A stretch of DNA of 64,000 nucleotides. Source: Tubiluchus corallicola (taxonomy: Eukaryota; Priapulida; Priapulimorpha; Priapulimorphida; Tubiluchidae). A program made the position numbers and the translations under genes. The stretch lies in contig JAQGDQ010000024.1 of the NCBI GenBank assembly GCA_030141605.1, positions 265,501 to 329,500 of the forward strand, read 5' to 3'. Each line of letters starts with the position of its first letter. Positions within the stretch are counted from its first letter, which is position 1. A model generated the notes under the pieces. That model was given only the letters and a program-made list of their open reading frames with translations. It was not told where the DNA came from and ran no database searches. This document shows positions 1 to 10,912 of the stretch, piece after piece.

Positions 1-330
1 TATTTGAGTCGAGCAGTTACGCAACTGTTTTCACAAATTCTGTTAATGTATATTTTATTGCTATAATTTTTTGATGCCATTTTTAGTACAGTTGAGTGTT
101 TCTTTTTATTTTCACACGCTTTTTCGATGTAAGAAAAAATAGATAAAACGAAAAATAAAATCTGGACTCGTCGTTGCACAGCTTGTTACCCGTTACTATT
201 TAAAAGTATCGAAGCCAACTAAAACTGTGATATTTTCTACGTATTTTTACTTCAAGCACGAGTCAAAATCCTTAAAAACAACGAAAAATACTCGCAAAAG
301 CTGGTTGGTTACCTCCTTTATTTTTGACAG
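1..330. other. Left edge, presumed intron of the Lys-rich gene
   Basis: No coding exon was recognised here. The stretch is AT-rich and ends in a pyrimidine-rich tract plus AG at 329-330. That fits the 3' end of an intron feeding the exon that begins at 331. The upstream exon or exons must lie to the left of the window or be too short to recognise. Confidence 0.4.
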
Positions 331-1010
331 CTTCGAGCTCTTCTAAAAGGGTTGGGTCGACCAAGAAGAGAAGCGCGGCGCGAAGTAGATCGATACAGCA
401 TACTACAAAGCAGAAAAGGCTTCGTCAAGGTAGTAAGAGTGAAGCAAAGCCAACTACAGGACAGAAAAAACCTCGTAAAGGTAGCAAGAGTGGAGCAAAA
501 CCAACTACAGGACAGAAAAAACCTCGTAAAGGTAGCAAGAGTGGAGAAAAGCCAACTAGAGGGGAGAAAAAGCCCCGCAAAGGTAGCAAGAGTGGAGCAA
601 AGTCAACTACAGGACAGAAAAAACCTCGTAAAGGTAACAAGAGTGGAGCAAAGCCAACTACAGGACAGAAAAAACCTCGTAAAGGTAGCAAGAGTGGAGC
701 AAAACCAACTACAGGACAGAAAAAACCTCGTAAAGGTAGCGAGAGTGGAGCACAACCAACTACAGGACAGAAAAAACCTCGTAAAGGTAGCAAGAGTGGA
801 GCAAAGTCAACTACAGGACAGAAAAAGCCTTGCAAAGGTAGCAAGAGTGGCGCAAGCAAGAAAAGAAAAGAACCAAAACGGTTTCGGCCAAAAAAGCATA
901 ATCCTATATCCATGTTGAACTGGTTGAATAGTGAATTTGCATACGTCCCGCATGTCCAGCCACGACGGCTTGGCAAGAGGGGAAATCTTGCAATGTGCTG
1001 TGTTTCGTAA
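331..1010 (+). CDS. 3'-terminal exon of a highly basic repeat protein (partial)
   Basis: This is an open frame ending in TAA at 1008-1010. It has no ATG at its left end, but a good splice acceptor (T-rich tract then AG at 329-330) sits in frame, so I read it as a last exon entered in phase 1. The product is extremely Lys/Arg/Ser/Gly-rich. About eight tandem 17-residue units of the form GSKSGAKPTTGQKKPRK run from roughly 429 to 836, followed by a partial unit and a non-repetitive tail with a few hydrophobic and aromatic residues and a CCVS end. The composition resembles histone H1 tails or sperm nuclear basic proteins, so binding to nucleic acid or another polyanion is a reasonable inference, but no folded domain is visible. 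Because the 51-bp unit is a multiple of three, other frames also stay open; those are shadows. A non-genic minisatellite remains possible. Confidence 0.5.
429..860 (+). repeat. 51-bp minisatellite encoding 17-residue basic units
   Basis: About eight and a half head-to-tail copies of a 51-bp unit with few differences between them. Differences are mostly single substitutions (for example GEKPTRGEKKPRK in unit 3, KKPCK in unit 8). The period preserves frame, which fits growth by unequal exchange within a coding exon. Confidence 0.9.
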
Positions 1011-3035
1011 ACCTAAACATACTAGGCAAGAGCTAATAGTGTACTGAATGACAATTTGGCGAGCTACCATTCAGTTAAAAACCGTCGAGCTCTCTTTGTG
1101 GACACACAAATTAATTCAGTCAAAGAGTTCAAGATGTACTTTAATTTATGTGTCATAATACAGTCCAAACTATATCGAGACGGGTATTTTGTATGAATTT
1201 TTTTCCTTACTAAGTAGAAGATAAGTGTAACAGGGCAGTTTCGATTGACTAACAAAAAAGAACTATTAGTTTTTGCCGACTATTAGTTCTTTGCTTGTTT
1301 GTTGCTTGCTTTCTTTTGTTGATTTCTCCATCTTTCTTTTTCCTTTCTTTTTTCTTCTTTCCTTTTTGCCGAGCTTATCTTATGACTTTAAATGGAGCGT
1401 CCTGTGATTCTGAGAAACACATTATGCGCTTTTGATTAGTTACGTGTTCTGGTAGCTGTTATTCGCTTTTGTTTCGTTTTTATTTCGGTATAGAAAATTG
1501 AGGTTACGCAAACTTTCATTCGTTCTTTTCCACACAACTATGTACCTAAGAAAATCATTTTAAAATAGAGGTTTATTATTATTACTATCATCATTATTAT
1601 TTGCTAAAACTTGCACTATACTTCTTTACGCCCGCCAGTACACTTACTCAGCATTATAAAGGATTTTCATTACACATAGGAGACACTACTAAAAATAATT
1701 AACTCTGATAGCAGAATGACGACAACAACGAGAATGATAACAGTGATTTTAATGGCTGTCAACAAGCAAATCGTGTTTAATAGTGGTGGTCACCACCCGG
1801 AAACATAGTCTTAAGAAATATAGAAATTTGTTTTACTAAAATTACCTAAATTATAGCATTAGGCAAACAAGGACTGAGGGCGCCGACACATTCAAGATTC
1901 TACGAAACTCATGTCGGTGCTGCCATCTTCTGTCGATACTTGCAGCTGAACAAGCGAATGGCAGGTTTAATAGAGGTGTTTTAGGCGTGATAATTCCTAA
2001 AATAGAGTTTTTTGTTTATTAATGTTATCAAATTTTCTGATTGGAATAATTTTTATTAAAAATTGCTTGTTTGCTATACATTGAACGGCACCGAGCGTTG
2101 TTACAACTCATTGTGTTATAAACGCCAGACATTAAACACAAAGTTTTAATCTCACTTTAACACTAATATTAAAGTTTCACTAACTTGAAATGATGAACAT
2201 AATTAACCTCATTCTGATTTCTAATTCTTTACTTTAAAATTTATTCCTTAATTCCAACTGAATTTTGTGGCGTAGCTGGAGCTTGTAGCGCTTCGGCCTT
2301 TACTTGAGTTTGCTTTGTAATTTTTGGTTGGTAAAATTTACCAGTGTTATACTGCAGTTGTGATAAATTAATTATAATTGTGGAAATAAATTGATAAAGA
2401 CTACCTAAAAATTGTTTGTGTGAACAAAAAATTCTCCCTGCGTGCTTCAAAAGCAGCAATAAGCCTACTAAGAAGCACAGATAAAAAACGTGATGTACTT
2501 CACAGTAAATTCGAGATGTGTAGGGCCTACTGCACAGAAATTCTGATAACAGGAAAAAAACTGTGTAAACATTACAAAGATATTACAAGAAAACGCGTAG
2601 TAAGTACCATTAGCGTGTTTTCCAGATTAGATTTTTTAAGTTAATAAAATTTATAGATTGTTTTAAAATACACATGTTCCATCTACATACACATACACGT
2701 ACACAAAGGCAACAGGATACATGACTGACGTTTCGCCATATTCGCCCCTATGGGTAGTTCTGAAATTCAACAAAATCGACGAAAGACGTCGGTCTTTTCT
2801 TGTTAAAAATCTTTCTAAACAATATGGCGCAGCTCAATATAGTTCGTTGATAATTCACTGCATCATTGGTCTAGTAAAATTAACACAATTATTTTAATAC
2901 CTTACATTCTTTATTCTGCTTAGCATAGATGGTTGTTGCTGGACCGTGCTGCCCTCAAACGTACTAAAAATCAACTTTTCTTGTACAGTTGGTATTGTTG
3001 GGTTTCTAGAGTTTATGAGTTAACGTGTGTGTAAG
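1011..3035. other. Intergenic, no gene recognised
   Basis: AT-rich sequence between the Lys-rich exon and the tRNA. A short reading frame at 2420-2644 begins with GTG, shows no domain and is not called. No poly(A) signal close to 1010 stands out. Confidence 0.5.
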
Positions 3036-3107
3036 TCCCATATGGTCTAGTGGTTAGGATTCGGCGCTCTCACCGCCGCGGCCCGGGTTCGATTCCCGGT
3101 GTGGGAA
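3036..3107 (+). tRNA. tRNA-Glu (anticodon CTC)
   Basis: A complete 72-nt tRNA. The acceptor stem pairs TCCCATA with TGTGGGA, with discriminator A at 3107. The A box (TGGTCTAGTGG) lies in the D arm. The anticodon stem CGGCG/CGCCG encloses the loop CTCTCAC, with anticodon CTC at 3069-3071. The B box GGTTCGATTCC lies in the T arm. There is no intron and no encoded CCA, as usual for eukaryotes. Apart from the acceptor stem it is nearly identical to the animal tRNA-Glu consensus, so it is probably functional. A five-T run follows as terminator. Confidence 0.97.
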
Positions 3108-3111
3108 TTAA

Positions 3112-3116
3112 TTTTT
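3112..3116 (+). terminator. RNA polymerase III terminator of tRNA-Glu
   Basis: A run of five T residues begins five bases after the tRNA 3' end, the standard Pol III stop signal. Confidence 0.85.
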
Positions 3117-4100
3117 AGCCTGTGCAAAGCTAATATGAATAAAGTACATCAGTATTGTTCTATCTGCATTTTTGCTAATAGTCAAAGCACGTTAGAAACA
3201 GGGTATATACGGTTGACCAACTTTTTATAGTTTTACCATTATAGCTGTTTCTTTTCTCTTCATCTAGCATCATCCCCTATCAAACATCTTATCACATGTG
3301 TGCTTCGGTGCAGGCAAAAACACAGCAGTGTTAACCAGACAGACAATACCAACAAATTTGCATTTCGTGTTGTATTTTGAGTATAATAAGCAATTTTTTC
3401 ATTTATTATATATATTTGCAAATATGAAACTATGAAGTGCATGCATGGAGTACAGCACGATTATGACATTATACAGTAATAGCGCGGTGTGGCTTATGCA
3501 ACAGCGTTAAAAATTGCACTATTTTAAATAAAAATATTAAAATTCTTATTTAAAAAAGGCAAGCAACCGGCGATGAAAGTGTTATTAGCCATATGTTTTA
3601 AGATGATATGTAAATGCATATGTAAGGTTACATCATGCAGTGCAAAATAATTTAAGATGAATGTAAAGCTGGTATTAAGCAAAGCTAAAAAAGCATTCGA
3701 CGTATTATTAAAGATAAATTTTGCAGATACAGGTACTTAGTTAATTTCTAGCAATGCAAAAAAAAGGCAAATTAGGCGAAGTAAACAATTGTGACTCGTG
3801 TAAACGCAATTTACAAATGATTAACTGTTTCTAAAAATTTTTGGACAACAGAAATTTTAAAAACAAAACGAAGGAATGTATTGTGACGGTATTTCACTAT
3901 TATCGTAGTTCAAATAAAACAGAAAAGCGAGGAAAACCCAAGAACGACCTGCAAAAATGACGCAGGATCGTGAAGACGGCGCTGTCGCTTTCTGATCATT
4001 ACTTCCCGTTAAAGGAAACGTGTGTTACGTAAGAGAGAGTGAATCACTGCATCGCGTGGTTGCATAGCTGATTACTAGGAAGTGTTCTCTGCGTGTAGAT
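3117..4100. other. Intergenic, possible promoter area of the first candidate SLC16 exon
   Basis: No gene recognised. The last 150 bases are less AT-rich than the surroundings and could be 5' UTR for the candidate exon at 4101. No core promoter motif could be assigned. Confidence 0.3.
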
Positions 4101-4145
4101 ATGGGACCTAGGAAAGATGAAGAGGAGGAATATTTGCACACAAAG
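4101..4145 (+). CDS. Candidate alternative first coding exon A of the SLC16 gene
   Basis: A 15-codon ATG frame (MGPRKDEEEEYLHTK) ends exactly at a GT (GTCAGA, a modest donor) in phase 0. The first recognised SLC16 exon accepts at 16446 and is open from its first base in the same phase, so splicing the two would extend the transporter N-terminus in frame. Support is phase compatibility, an acidic hydrophilic composition fitting a cytosolic tail, and lack of another + strand gene to own it. A phase-0 GT after a short ATG frame is common by chance, so this remains a candidate. Confidence 0.25.
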
Positions 4146-5231
4146 GTCAGAAAAATATTAGTTTAAATTGTTTTTAATTACGTTTACGTTAGTTAGACCT
4201 TTTAAAGGTTTCTAGAGTCTAGACCTTTATTATTTTTATTTGTTTAATTATATCATACTTATGCCATATAAGGCACACGAATATAAAATATCACAATTTA
4301 TCAATACACATGAATTTGCATACCATTTAAAGTCGATTGGATGATGATTCACATGGCTCGCCAAGAATAAGAAAAGGATAGAAATGTAACATTAAAATAC
4401 CAAATTATCTCAAAATTTTCAGTAAATAATATTAAAGAGTAATATTTTCAAAATTAAAAATTAACAAAGTGCAGTATCCTGCCATTAAACTTGCAAGAGG
4501 ATAAGATGGAAATGTGTGTAATGTGTGTGGCAAGTTCTATTTCCGTATTTCAGATGGATGCAAATATATAACTTATTTATGCTGCATTGTTCAATATAAC
4601 ATTTAATGTACAATTTTTTATTTATGTATATAATATATATATATAATACTAATACTGCATATAATACTAGCTAAAAGTGTTGATTATTTGAAACAAATAA
4701 AACTAAGTTAACTTCAAATATGTTATGAATTTAGCTGTTGTCAGTAATTTGTACAGAAATGTTTTTAATGGGCTAAAACTCCAGCTGCTGATCGATTAAC
4801 AGACGCCAGTTGCTACTCTGTTCTCAGAACAAACGTAGTCTTGACGCATTACAACTGTTGCAAAGTTCCAGTAAAATTTGGAGTATTACCGAGAAAGCAA
4901 AATCAATTTCTGTTGTCTGTTGTTTTTGCTTCTGCGTGCTTCGACTGATTTGACGCATTTTTATGGCGGAAAAAACTTGTAGGAATGACTGAAAGACTGG
5001 AAGTACTAGCGTCTTCACTGTTTTCCGGTCTTTGGGAGATTGGGGGGAGGGGTGAAGGGTTACGGAGTGTAATGTCAACTAATGTGATGGGAGACATTAG
5101 TTATACAGACCTGTCGGAAGAGTTAGCAGCAGGACAGAAAATGCTGAAAAAACTTTAGGGGAATTGAAGTTAAGCGGAAGCCTAGAACAAAAGTATAATT
5201 ATCTAAGGAGTGTGGCATATATGTTTGAATC

Positions 5232-5421
5232 AATGAACAAATGAATGAATGAATGAATGAATGAATGAATGAAAGAATGAATGAATAAATGAATGAATGA
5301 ATGAATGAATGAATGAATGAATGAATGAATGAATGAATGAATGAACGAACGAACGAACGAACGAACGAACGAACGAACGAATGAATGAATGAATGAATGA
5401 ATGGATAAATGAATGAATGAT

Positions 5422-5459
<38 letters not shown>

Positions 5460-5460
5460 T
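5232..5460. repeat. Compound tetranucleotide microsatellite
   Basis: About 230 bp of tetranucleotide blocks in series: AATG-type to about 5343, GAAC-type from about 5343 to 5381, AATG-type again to about 5418, then ATCA-type to 5460. Apparent minus-strand proteins made of Ser-Phe-Ile-His repeats are translations of this tract. Confidence 0.97.
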
Positions 5461-6580
5461 GAATGCGAATGGTCGTGGACTCTCAACAGTTCAAATGTAG
5501 AATAATGTGGGAAAACAGTACATGCAGGTCTCATTTCGGCTTACGATAATGATAGTTGTACCATCCCTCTAAATTCGGCAGTTCATTCGTTTACTTATTC
5601 GTTTGTTCATTAAAATTAAACGCATTCTTCTACTATTAAGCTAAGACTGAAGGGAGTACCATCCGATAGCCACGCGCCAATATTATGGGATTGCTGGAGA
5701 TTCCTGATGGAAAGAATCAGTGAAGGACAATTATTAATTGATGAAAAAAGTTAAAGCTTCAGGAAAAAGTACACAACATGTTTAAAGGCAATGCGCCCAT
5801 AAAATTGTCTGTATAGTCTTGCAAATTGTCACTCAGCAAATTTTGTCCCGCTATATATTCTGTAAGGAAAGAACAGGAAAACTTCGTAAATCGAGGAACC
5901 CAACCGTTGAAAGGAAAACAGATATTTAGCACGACGTAAGAATAATTTCATATCGGCTGAGTTAGCAACTTCGTGGCAGATCTTGGCGCTATCTGTGTGC
6001 AATGGCCGTTTTGGGCGCTTTCAAAAAGAATGTGGCGGTCAGTGAAAAGGTGGCGTCCGGTCAGTAAAGCAGGGCCACCAGAGCACTGAGAGTAGCAAGC
6101 ACCGGCTGCTGCGACTGCTCATCTCACAATAATTATACAGAAGCTGCAAGCGGCTGTATCGTAGTAACACGTAACTAAGATAAAAATATGATTTGTAAGG
6201 TTTGAATAGACTAGATGAGTTACCTTACAAGAATCAGATTATTCATGAGAATAAAAACAAAATATTTTTTTATTCTCTGAATGTATTAAAAATAATTCCA
6301 ATAATTAAAAACATGAACAATGGCGAGATATTATATACAGACTATTTTATTATATTATTATTATAGATCAATAAAAATAACAAAACACTATTTGCAACAT
6401 CAAGTTTTTTTGTGCAGCCTAGCATTGCAATAGAGCGATGAGATCAGTTTTGAATCCATGGCTCATATCTTTGTAGCGTGTTAGTAAAAATTACTCTTCC
6501 AAATTTTTCTGTATGAATGTAACAAGATAGGAGCATTATCAGCTTTAGAGAAAGAAGGATAAAAAAGAGGCGAGTGAGCA

Positions 6581-6600
6581 CGCGCGCGCGAGAGAGAGAG
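6581..6600. repeat. (CG)5(AG)5 simple repeat
   Basis: Five CG dinucleotides run directly into five AG dinucleotides. The alternating purine-pyrimidine half could adopt Z-form, but nothing more can be said from sequence. Confidence 0.8.
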
Positions 6601-8157
6601 GGTGAGAAGGAACATTTTAAATTTGGTTGTTGTACTTAGAAAGAACAAATGCTTAAAAGTTGGGGCATCTCTTTGTGGAGAGATTCGTTTAGGTTCAGTC
6701 GAGCGAGAGTTAAGCGCGGAGAGAATAAAGCAAATGTTCTCTCAGCCGCACGCGTACAAGGCAGCTATCGATCTGTGTAGTTGCTAGGCAAAACTCCTCG
6801 CATTGTATATTAGCGAAGTTGAACATCGCGGTTGTTTCTTCTGGGCTCAACTTTGGCACAAAAATTTCGTAAACATTTACTCACAATTTTATACATTTCA
6901 TTAATCAGAGGTAGCCATATATTCCAGAAATAGTTAATAAGATAACGCTATCATAAAATTCATAGCCACCCCGAATAAGTAGATGCGAGTGTAAAGTCAT
7001 TATAATTATGCAAGTTTCGAGGCTTTTCGTATTAGGGTATCGTATATTTCATTTTTATGGCCATCGTCAATGTCGCCATCACTATCAACACATCGTGGTC
7101 GCTGCCATATCCGCCATTATGATTCGCATCAGCGTAGTTTTAATCAACGGCATTAAAATCATAACAACAGTGGGTAGTCATTGGATAGTGGGTATTTTAG
7201 TAAAATAACAGCGCTTTGCATCTGACTATTTACGATCAGCTAAAAACTTCTAAGTTTCGCATTTATTCTGATCTTAGTGGTTGGCTTATTTCCTGTTCAT
7301 CGCTGGGTGAATTTGCTGGCTAAAAGTGTACGTATATAGGTTATGATTCTAAAATTAAGTACTAACTTATATTTTTGTATACATCGACGGTTCATTGAAC
7401 TTTATATTTTGCTTTATTTCCCTTTACGTAGATTAACGTACATATGATAAAAATGACAGCTCATTGAAATTTGCTCAGACGAATGACAAATGACTAAGAA
7501 ACATCTTGTAGGAGTATATTACATTAATTCGTTGTGGAAGAAGGGGTTGTGAGTCCAAGTTTGTGTTTTACGTAAATCCCAATAATAGATTTGTCGCAGA
7601 AATTGCGGATTAGCGCCAAGTCTCATATTTTTCCCTTTAATTTACTGCTCATTCGTTGTCAACATACCAGCAGCTACGTTAAATTGATGCTTATTATAAA
7701 AAATTACGCACTGACTATACTATAGTGTCCTAATTACTAGAATTACTATGATAGCTGATACAAAGGAGTTTATTCCTTTCGTGCCCTATCCATAGACAAA
7801 TTCGCCTTACTTCATCATGCAACAATTTAAAATCTTTCTATATACATTTATTACTACGGTTTCTTCGTTTTGCCTGCTTCCCTGTGCCAAAGACATGCAC
7901 TGACACAAAGGGGTTAAAGAAGCCCGGTGCTTTATCGATCACGCATGCGCTCTAACCTGCTAATCAGCTGATCAGCAGGCAACGACACACAGTCATACTC
8001 TCTTTATTTGAATAAAATTCGGGTGTTGTGTGGCCGGTTTGTCTGCTGGATAAGCTGTTGTTTTATTCTGTTTTTCAGCAGAATGCAGCAGGGTGTGGTG
8101 CTATCGTGCAGATTAAAATAAATTACTCCTCTTTTAGTTGTATGTTACTGCGTTTCC

Positions 8158-8202
8158 ATGGCGACAAGAAAACGTGGATTATCGTTTAGTGACCAAGTTC
8201 AG
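8158..8202 (+). CDS. Candidate alternative first coding exon B of the SLC16 gene
   Basis: A 15-codon ATG frame (MATRKRGLSFSDQVQ) ends at GTATAA in phase 0, which would splice in frame to the exon at 16446. The upstream 200 bases are locally richer in GC and contain the palindrome AATCAGCTGATCAGC-like segment near 7960-7976, so a promoter nearby is plausible. The encoded peptide is basic and hydrophilic, suitable for a cytosolic N-terminus. Evidence is phase and composition only. Confidence 0.3.
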
Positions 8203-10843
8203 GTATAATAGCTGATTTAATATTGTTATATGCTGTAAACGATATAAAGCATACGTACAGAAAATTTGAAAACAAACAACGTCGTTTCGGTTTTTGGACA
8301 AGTCATCGAGTGATATTCCTGGCAATATTTATTTACGGGCTTTGGCACTTGCGCTTTTAATAAATTTTAATTTTGATATAAGCCGCTCCACGTTTAGTCG
8401 ATTTATTAGATGAGCGGCTATAGATAACAAAAAAGATTAAATTTGGTTCTTGCAAAAATTATTTACGGAGTTATATAAGGGAATTAATATTAATTTTAAT
8501 GATTTGAAAAATGCGTTTTTATGACTGAAAAAGACAATCCTATTGAACACCTTGCAAAACAAATATGGGCCTAAAACTTACCAGAATCATTAGGATTATC
8601 AAAATTTAAATAAAGTTGTTCAGTAAACTGTCCAAATTCGACAATTTGTACATTTTGCTTGCTTCATATTATAAAACCACAGTACGGAATGCGAAAAGCA
8701 TTTTAAGTGAAGTTTCTGCAGAAACATAAAGTAATTCATTCCCAGTTCTCTAAAATTTGCCGCCAGGTTTTATCATGCTAAGATAGCTCATACGTTAACT
8801 GCGTCTCTCTGTAGATGGCGCCTGTTCCATCTAAATATTGCATCTGGCTTGCACTTGCAGCTGCTGTATGCCTGAGACCTTTCATTAACAGACTGCTGCT
8901 TATTGTATGAAAATTACTTTGCTGCGATCGAGTGTTGTGGGTTTTAACAATTAAAATTAATTATAACGTTGATAAACCGACTTTTATTGTTGCAGCGTTA
9001 GAAGAATCAGTCTAAATGTATGCTATTCGAGCATTCAAGAATATGATTTTGAAATTTCACTACGCCGTTGAGCTGCAATTGCTAGCTGATCCATGTACTT
9101 TTAATTTCACATGCTTATGGGCTAACGAAGATTAATGACATCAACGTCATAACTGCTATTATAAGGCCTATGGTTTTTGCAAAGCGCCAAACACACGCAA
9201 TGTTAAAAAGATACCCACACCGTACTCACGTTTTAGTATTGGACTGAATAAAAATCGGGATAAGTCCTGCATACCAAGTAGGTCTGTTATCAGTAGTTAA
9301 ATTTAGCTAAGTGGGAGTTTATCCCAGGCCCGCTTTACGGCTCAAATAATGGACGATTTATGATGTTTGGTGAGCTGAAGCAAAACATAAGCTTATAACC
9401 ACGTATATTTAATGTAGGTTAATTAATGAATATTATTTACTATGCCAATTGCCGCGTACTTGTATGCATGACAATGTTTACACTTTACAAGTTTTGCAAT
9501 CAAGTATGATCCTGTAACACGGAAGAATATCAGTTGTTTGTCAAACAGTTGAAGCTATTACAGCATTACAAAAAAATTTTGAATTTAATTAAAATTTATT
9601 AGCAGCTGAGTGCAGCATGTCGAATGTAAAACACATCAGGTACATTGATGAATTATTAGAAATTAGAGTCAAGGACATTGTCACGCTGAACTGAACGCAT
9701 TTGTTACAGATACTTTTCACAGCTATTAGTAATTTAGTATTAAAATTGGTGGTCAATGACAGCCAACTGACCATTCATTCCACTAATCAACCAACAAAAA
9801 AAACAGCAAACCAAACTATTAGTTGAGAATTATTAGACAATATATTTTATCTTCAAAAAATCCATTTTATTAACTACAATATACAATTGATATTAGTTAT
9901 AAGACAGAAGAACAGATGATGTAAATTTAAAATACAATTCAGTAAGTCACGCACTGGAAGTTGCTACTAGTAACACTAGTAGACCTTTAGATCATTTCAT
10001 TGATTATTGCTGCAGCCTTGCAGTCAATCGGAAATTCAGAAAATGCCCACAAGCATAATTGCTAAAACCCCTAGCCACTGCAGGTGACTGACTGTTACTA
10101 TGCGGCCTAAACTAAGTTTAGACCACAAAGAAACTAGGTACAAAGAACGCTGCGTTGCTTTATCATCATCGTCGTTGTTACCAGGCGTAACGGTTTCGCT
10201 GTTTTGCTTAATAGTAGACTTTATTCCCACTTCTACATCAATCGACCAATGATGCGGCATTTAATCTCACACCATATTCCGTAGGTGTGGTCTTTCTTCA
10301 TTCTATCTCGTTTTGTTTAAGTCCACCACGCCGTAGTTCATAGTGGTAACAGGGAGACTGTGATCTGGAATATGTATTACATCTGTGTATTCGTCACACT
10401 CCTGCGCACAGCTGATTTTAATCCATGATTAAAGCAGTTTGGCAAAGTTCGTCATTGGTGCTGGTGGTTGCAAACAGTGCGATTGAACCGCCTAGCGGCG
10501 GCTTGATGAATTACTGTTGAAGTTCACCCCGGGTTGAGTAATCGTAACGCATGCTTGTTGCTTGCTGAATCATTCCTGTTGAAATTTAATCGGTTTGCGT
10601 AAGGCAAACTGTCACAGAAAGAGGTTCAGGTTCACGAGTTCTGTTGGTATATTTTACGTACAACCATTTGAAAGTATTGTGTGAAAATGTGTTTGAAAAG
10701 AACAAGAGTGCTTACTTATTTTGATTTTTCGTGCTATTGCGTAATCTGAATATTTTCGATGATGTTCTTGCGTCTGGTGTTGTGGACCCACTAAACAAGA
10801 CCGCTAATTAATTGTTGGCGTTACCATGTGATTAAAAAGCAAG
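8203..10843. other. Non-coding stretch, nothing recognised
   Basis: AT-rich. No domain-bearing frame, RNA gene or mobile element stood out on either strand. A minus-strand frame at 10036-10260 has no recognisable features. Confidence 0.5.
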
Positions 10844-10912
10844 ATGTCTCATGCTAATTTGCGCAGACAAACTTCTTCGAAATGGAGCAATTTCAGCGGC
10901 GGATCAGATCTG
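10844..10912 (+). CDS. Candidate alternative first coding exon C of the SLC16 gene
   Basis: A 23-codon ATG frame (MSHANLRRQTSSKWSNFSGG then SDL) ends at GTAAAC in phase 0, giving an in-frame junction with the acceptor at 16445. The peptide is Ser- and Arg-rich and hydrophilic. The donor is the best of the upstream candidates apart from lacking the GTAAGT G. The same limits apply as for the other candidate first exons. Confidence 0.35.

Larger units (their letters stand above)
4146..8157. other. Non-coding stretch, simple repeats only
   Basis: No exon recognised apart from the candidates at either end. It holds the large tetranucleotide tract at 5232-5460 and a CG/GA tract at 6581-6600. Short open frames at 6602-6787 and 7008-7208 lack domains and convincing starts. 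If the upstream candidate exons are real, this is intron of the transporter gene. Confidence 0.5.

Noticed and set aside
352-976. Alternative-frame proteins over the 51-bp repeat on both strands
   Set aside because: A repeat period divisible by three keeps several frames open. Only the frame with a supported acceptor and a sensible non-repeat tail is kept.
5123-5428. Minus-strand frames rich in Ser-Phe-Ile-His
   Set aside because: They are translations of the tetranucleotide microsatellite.
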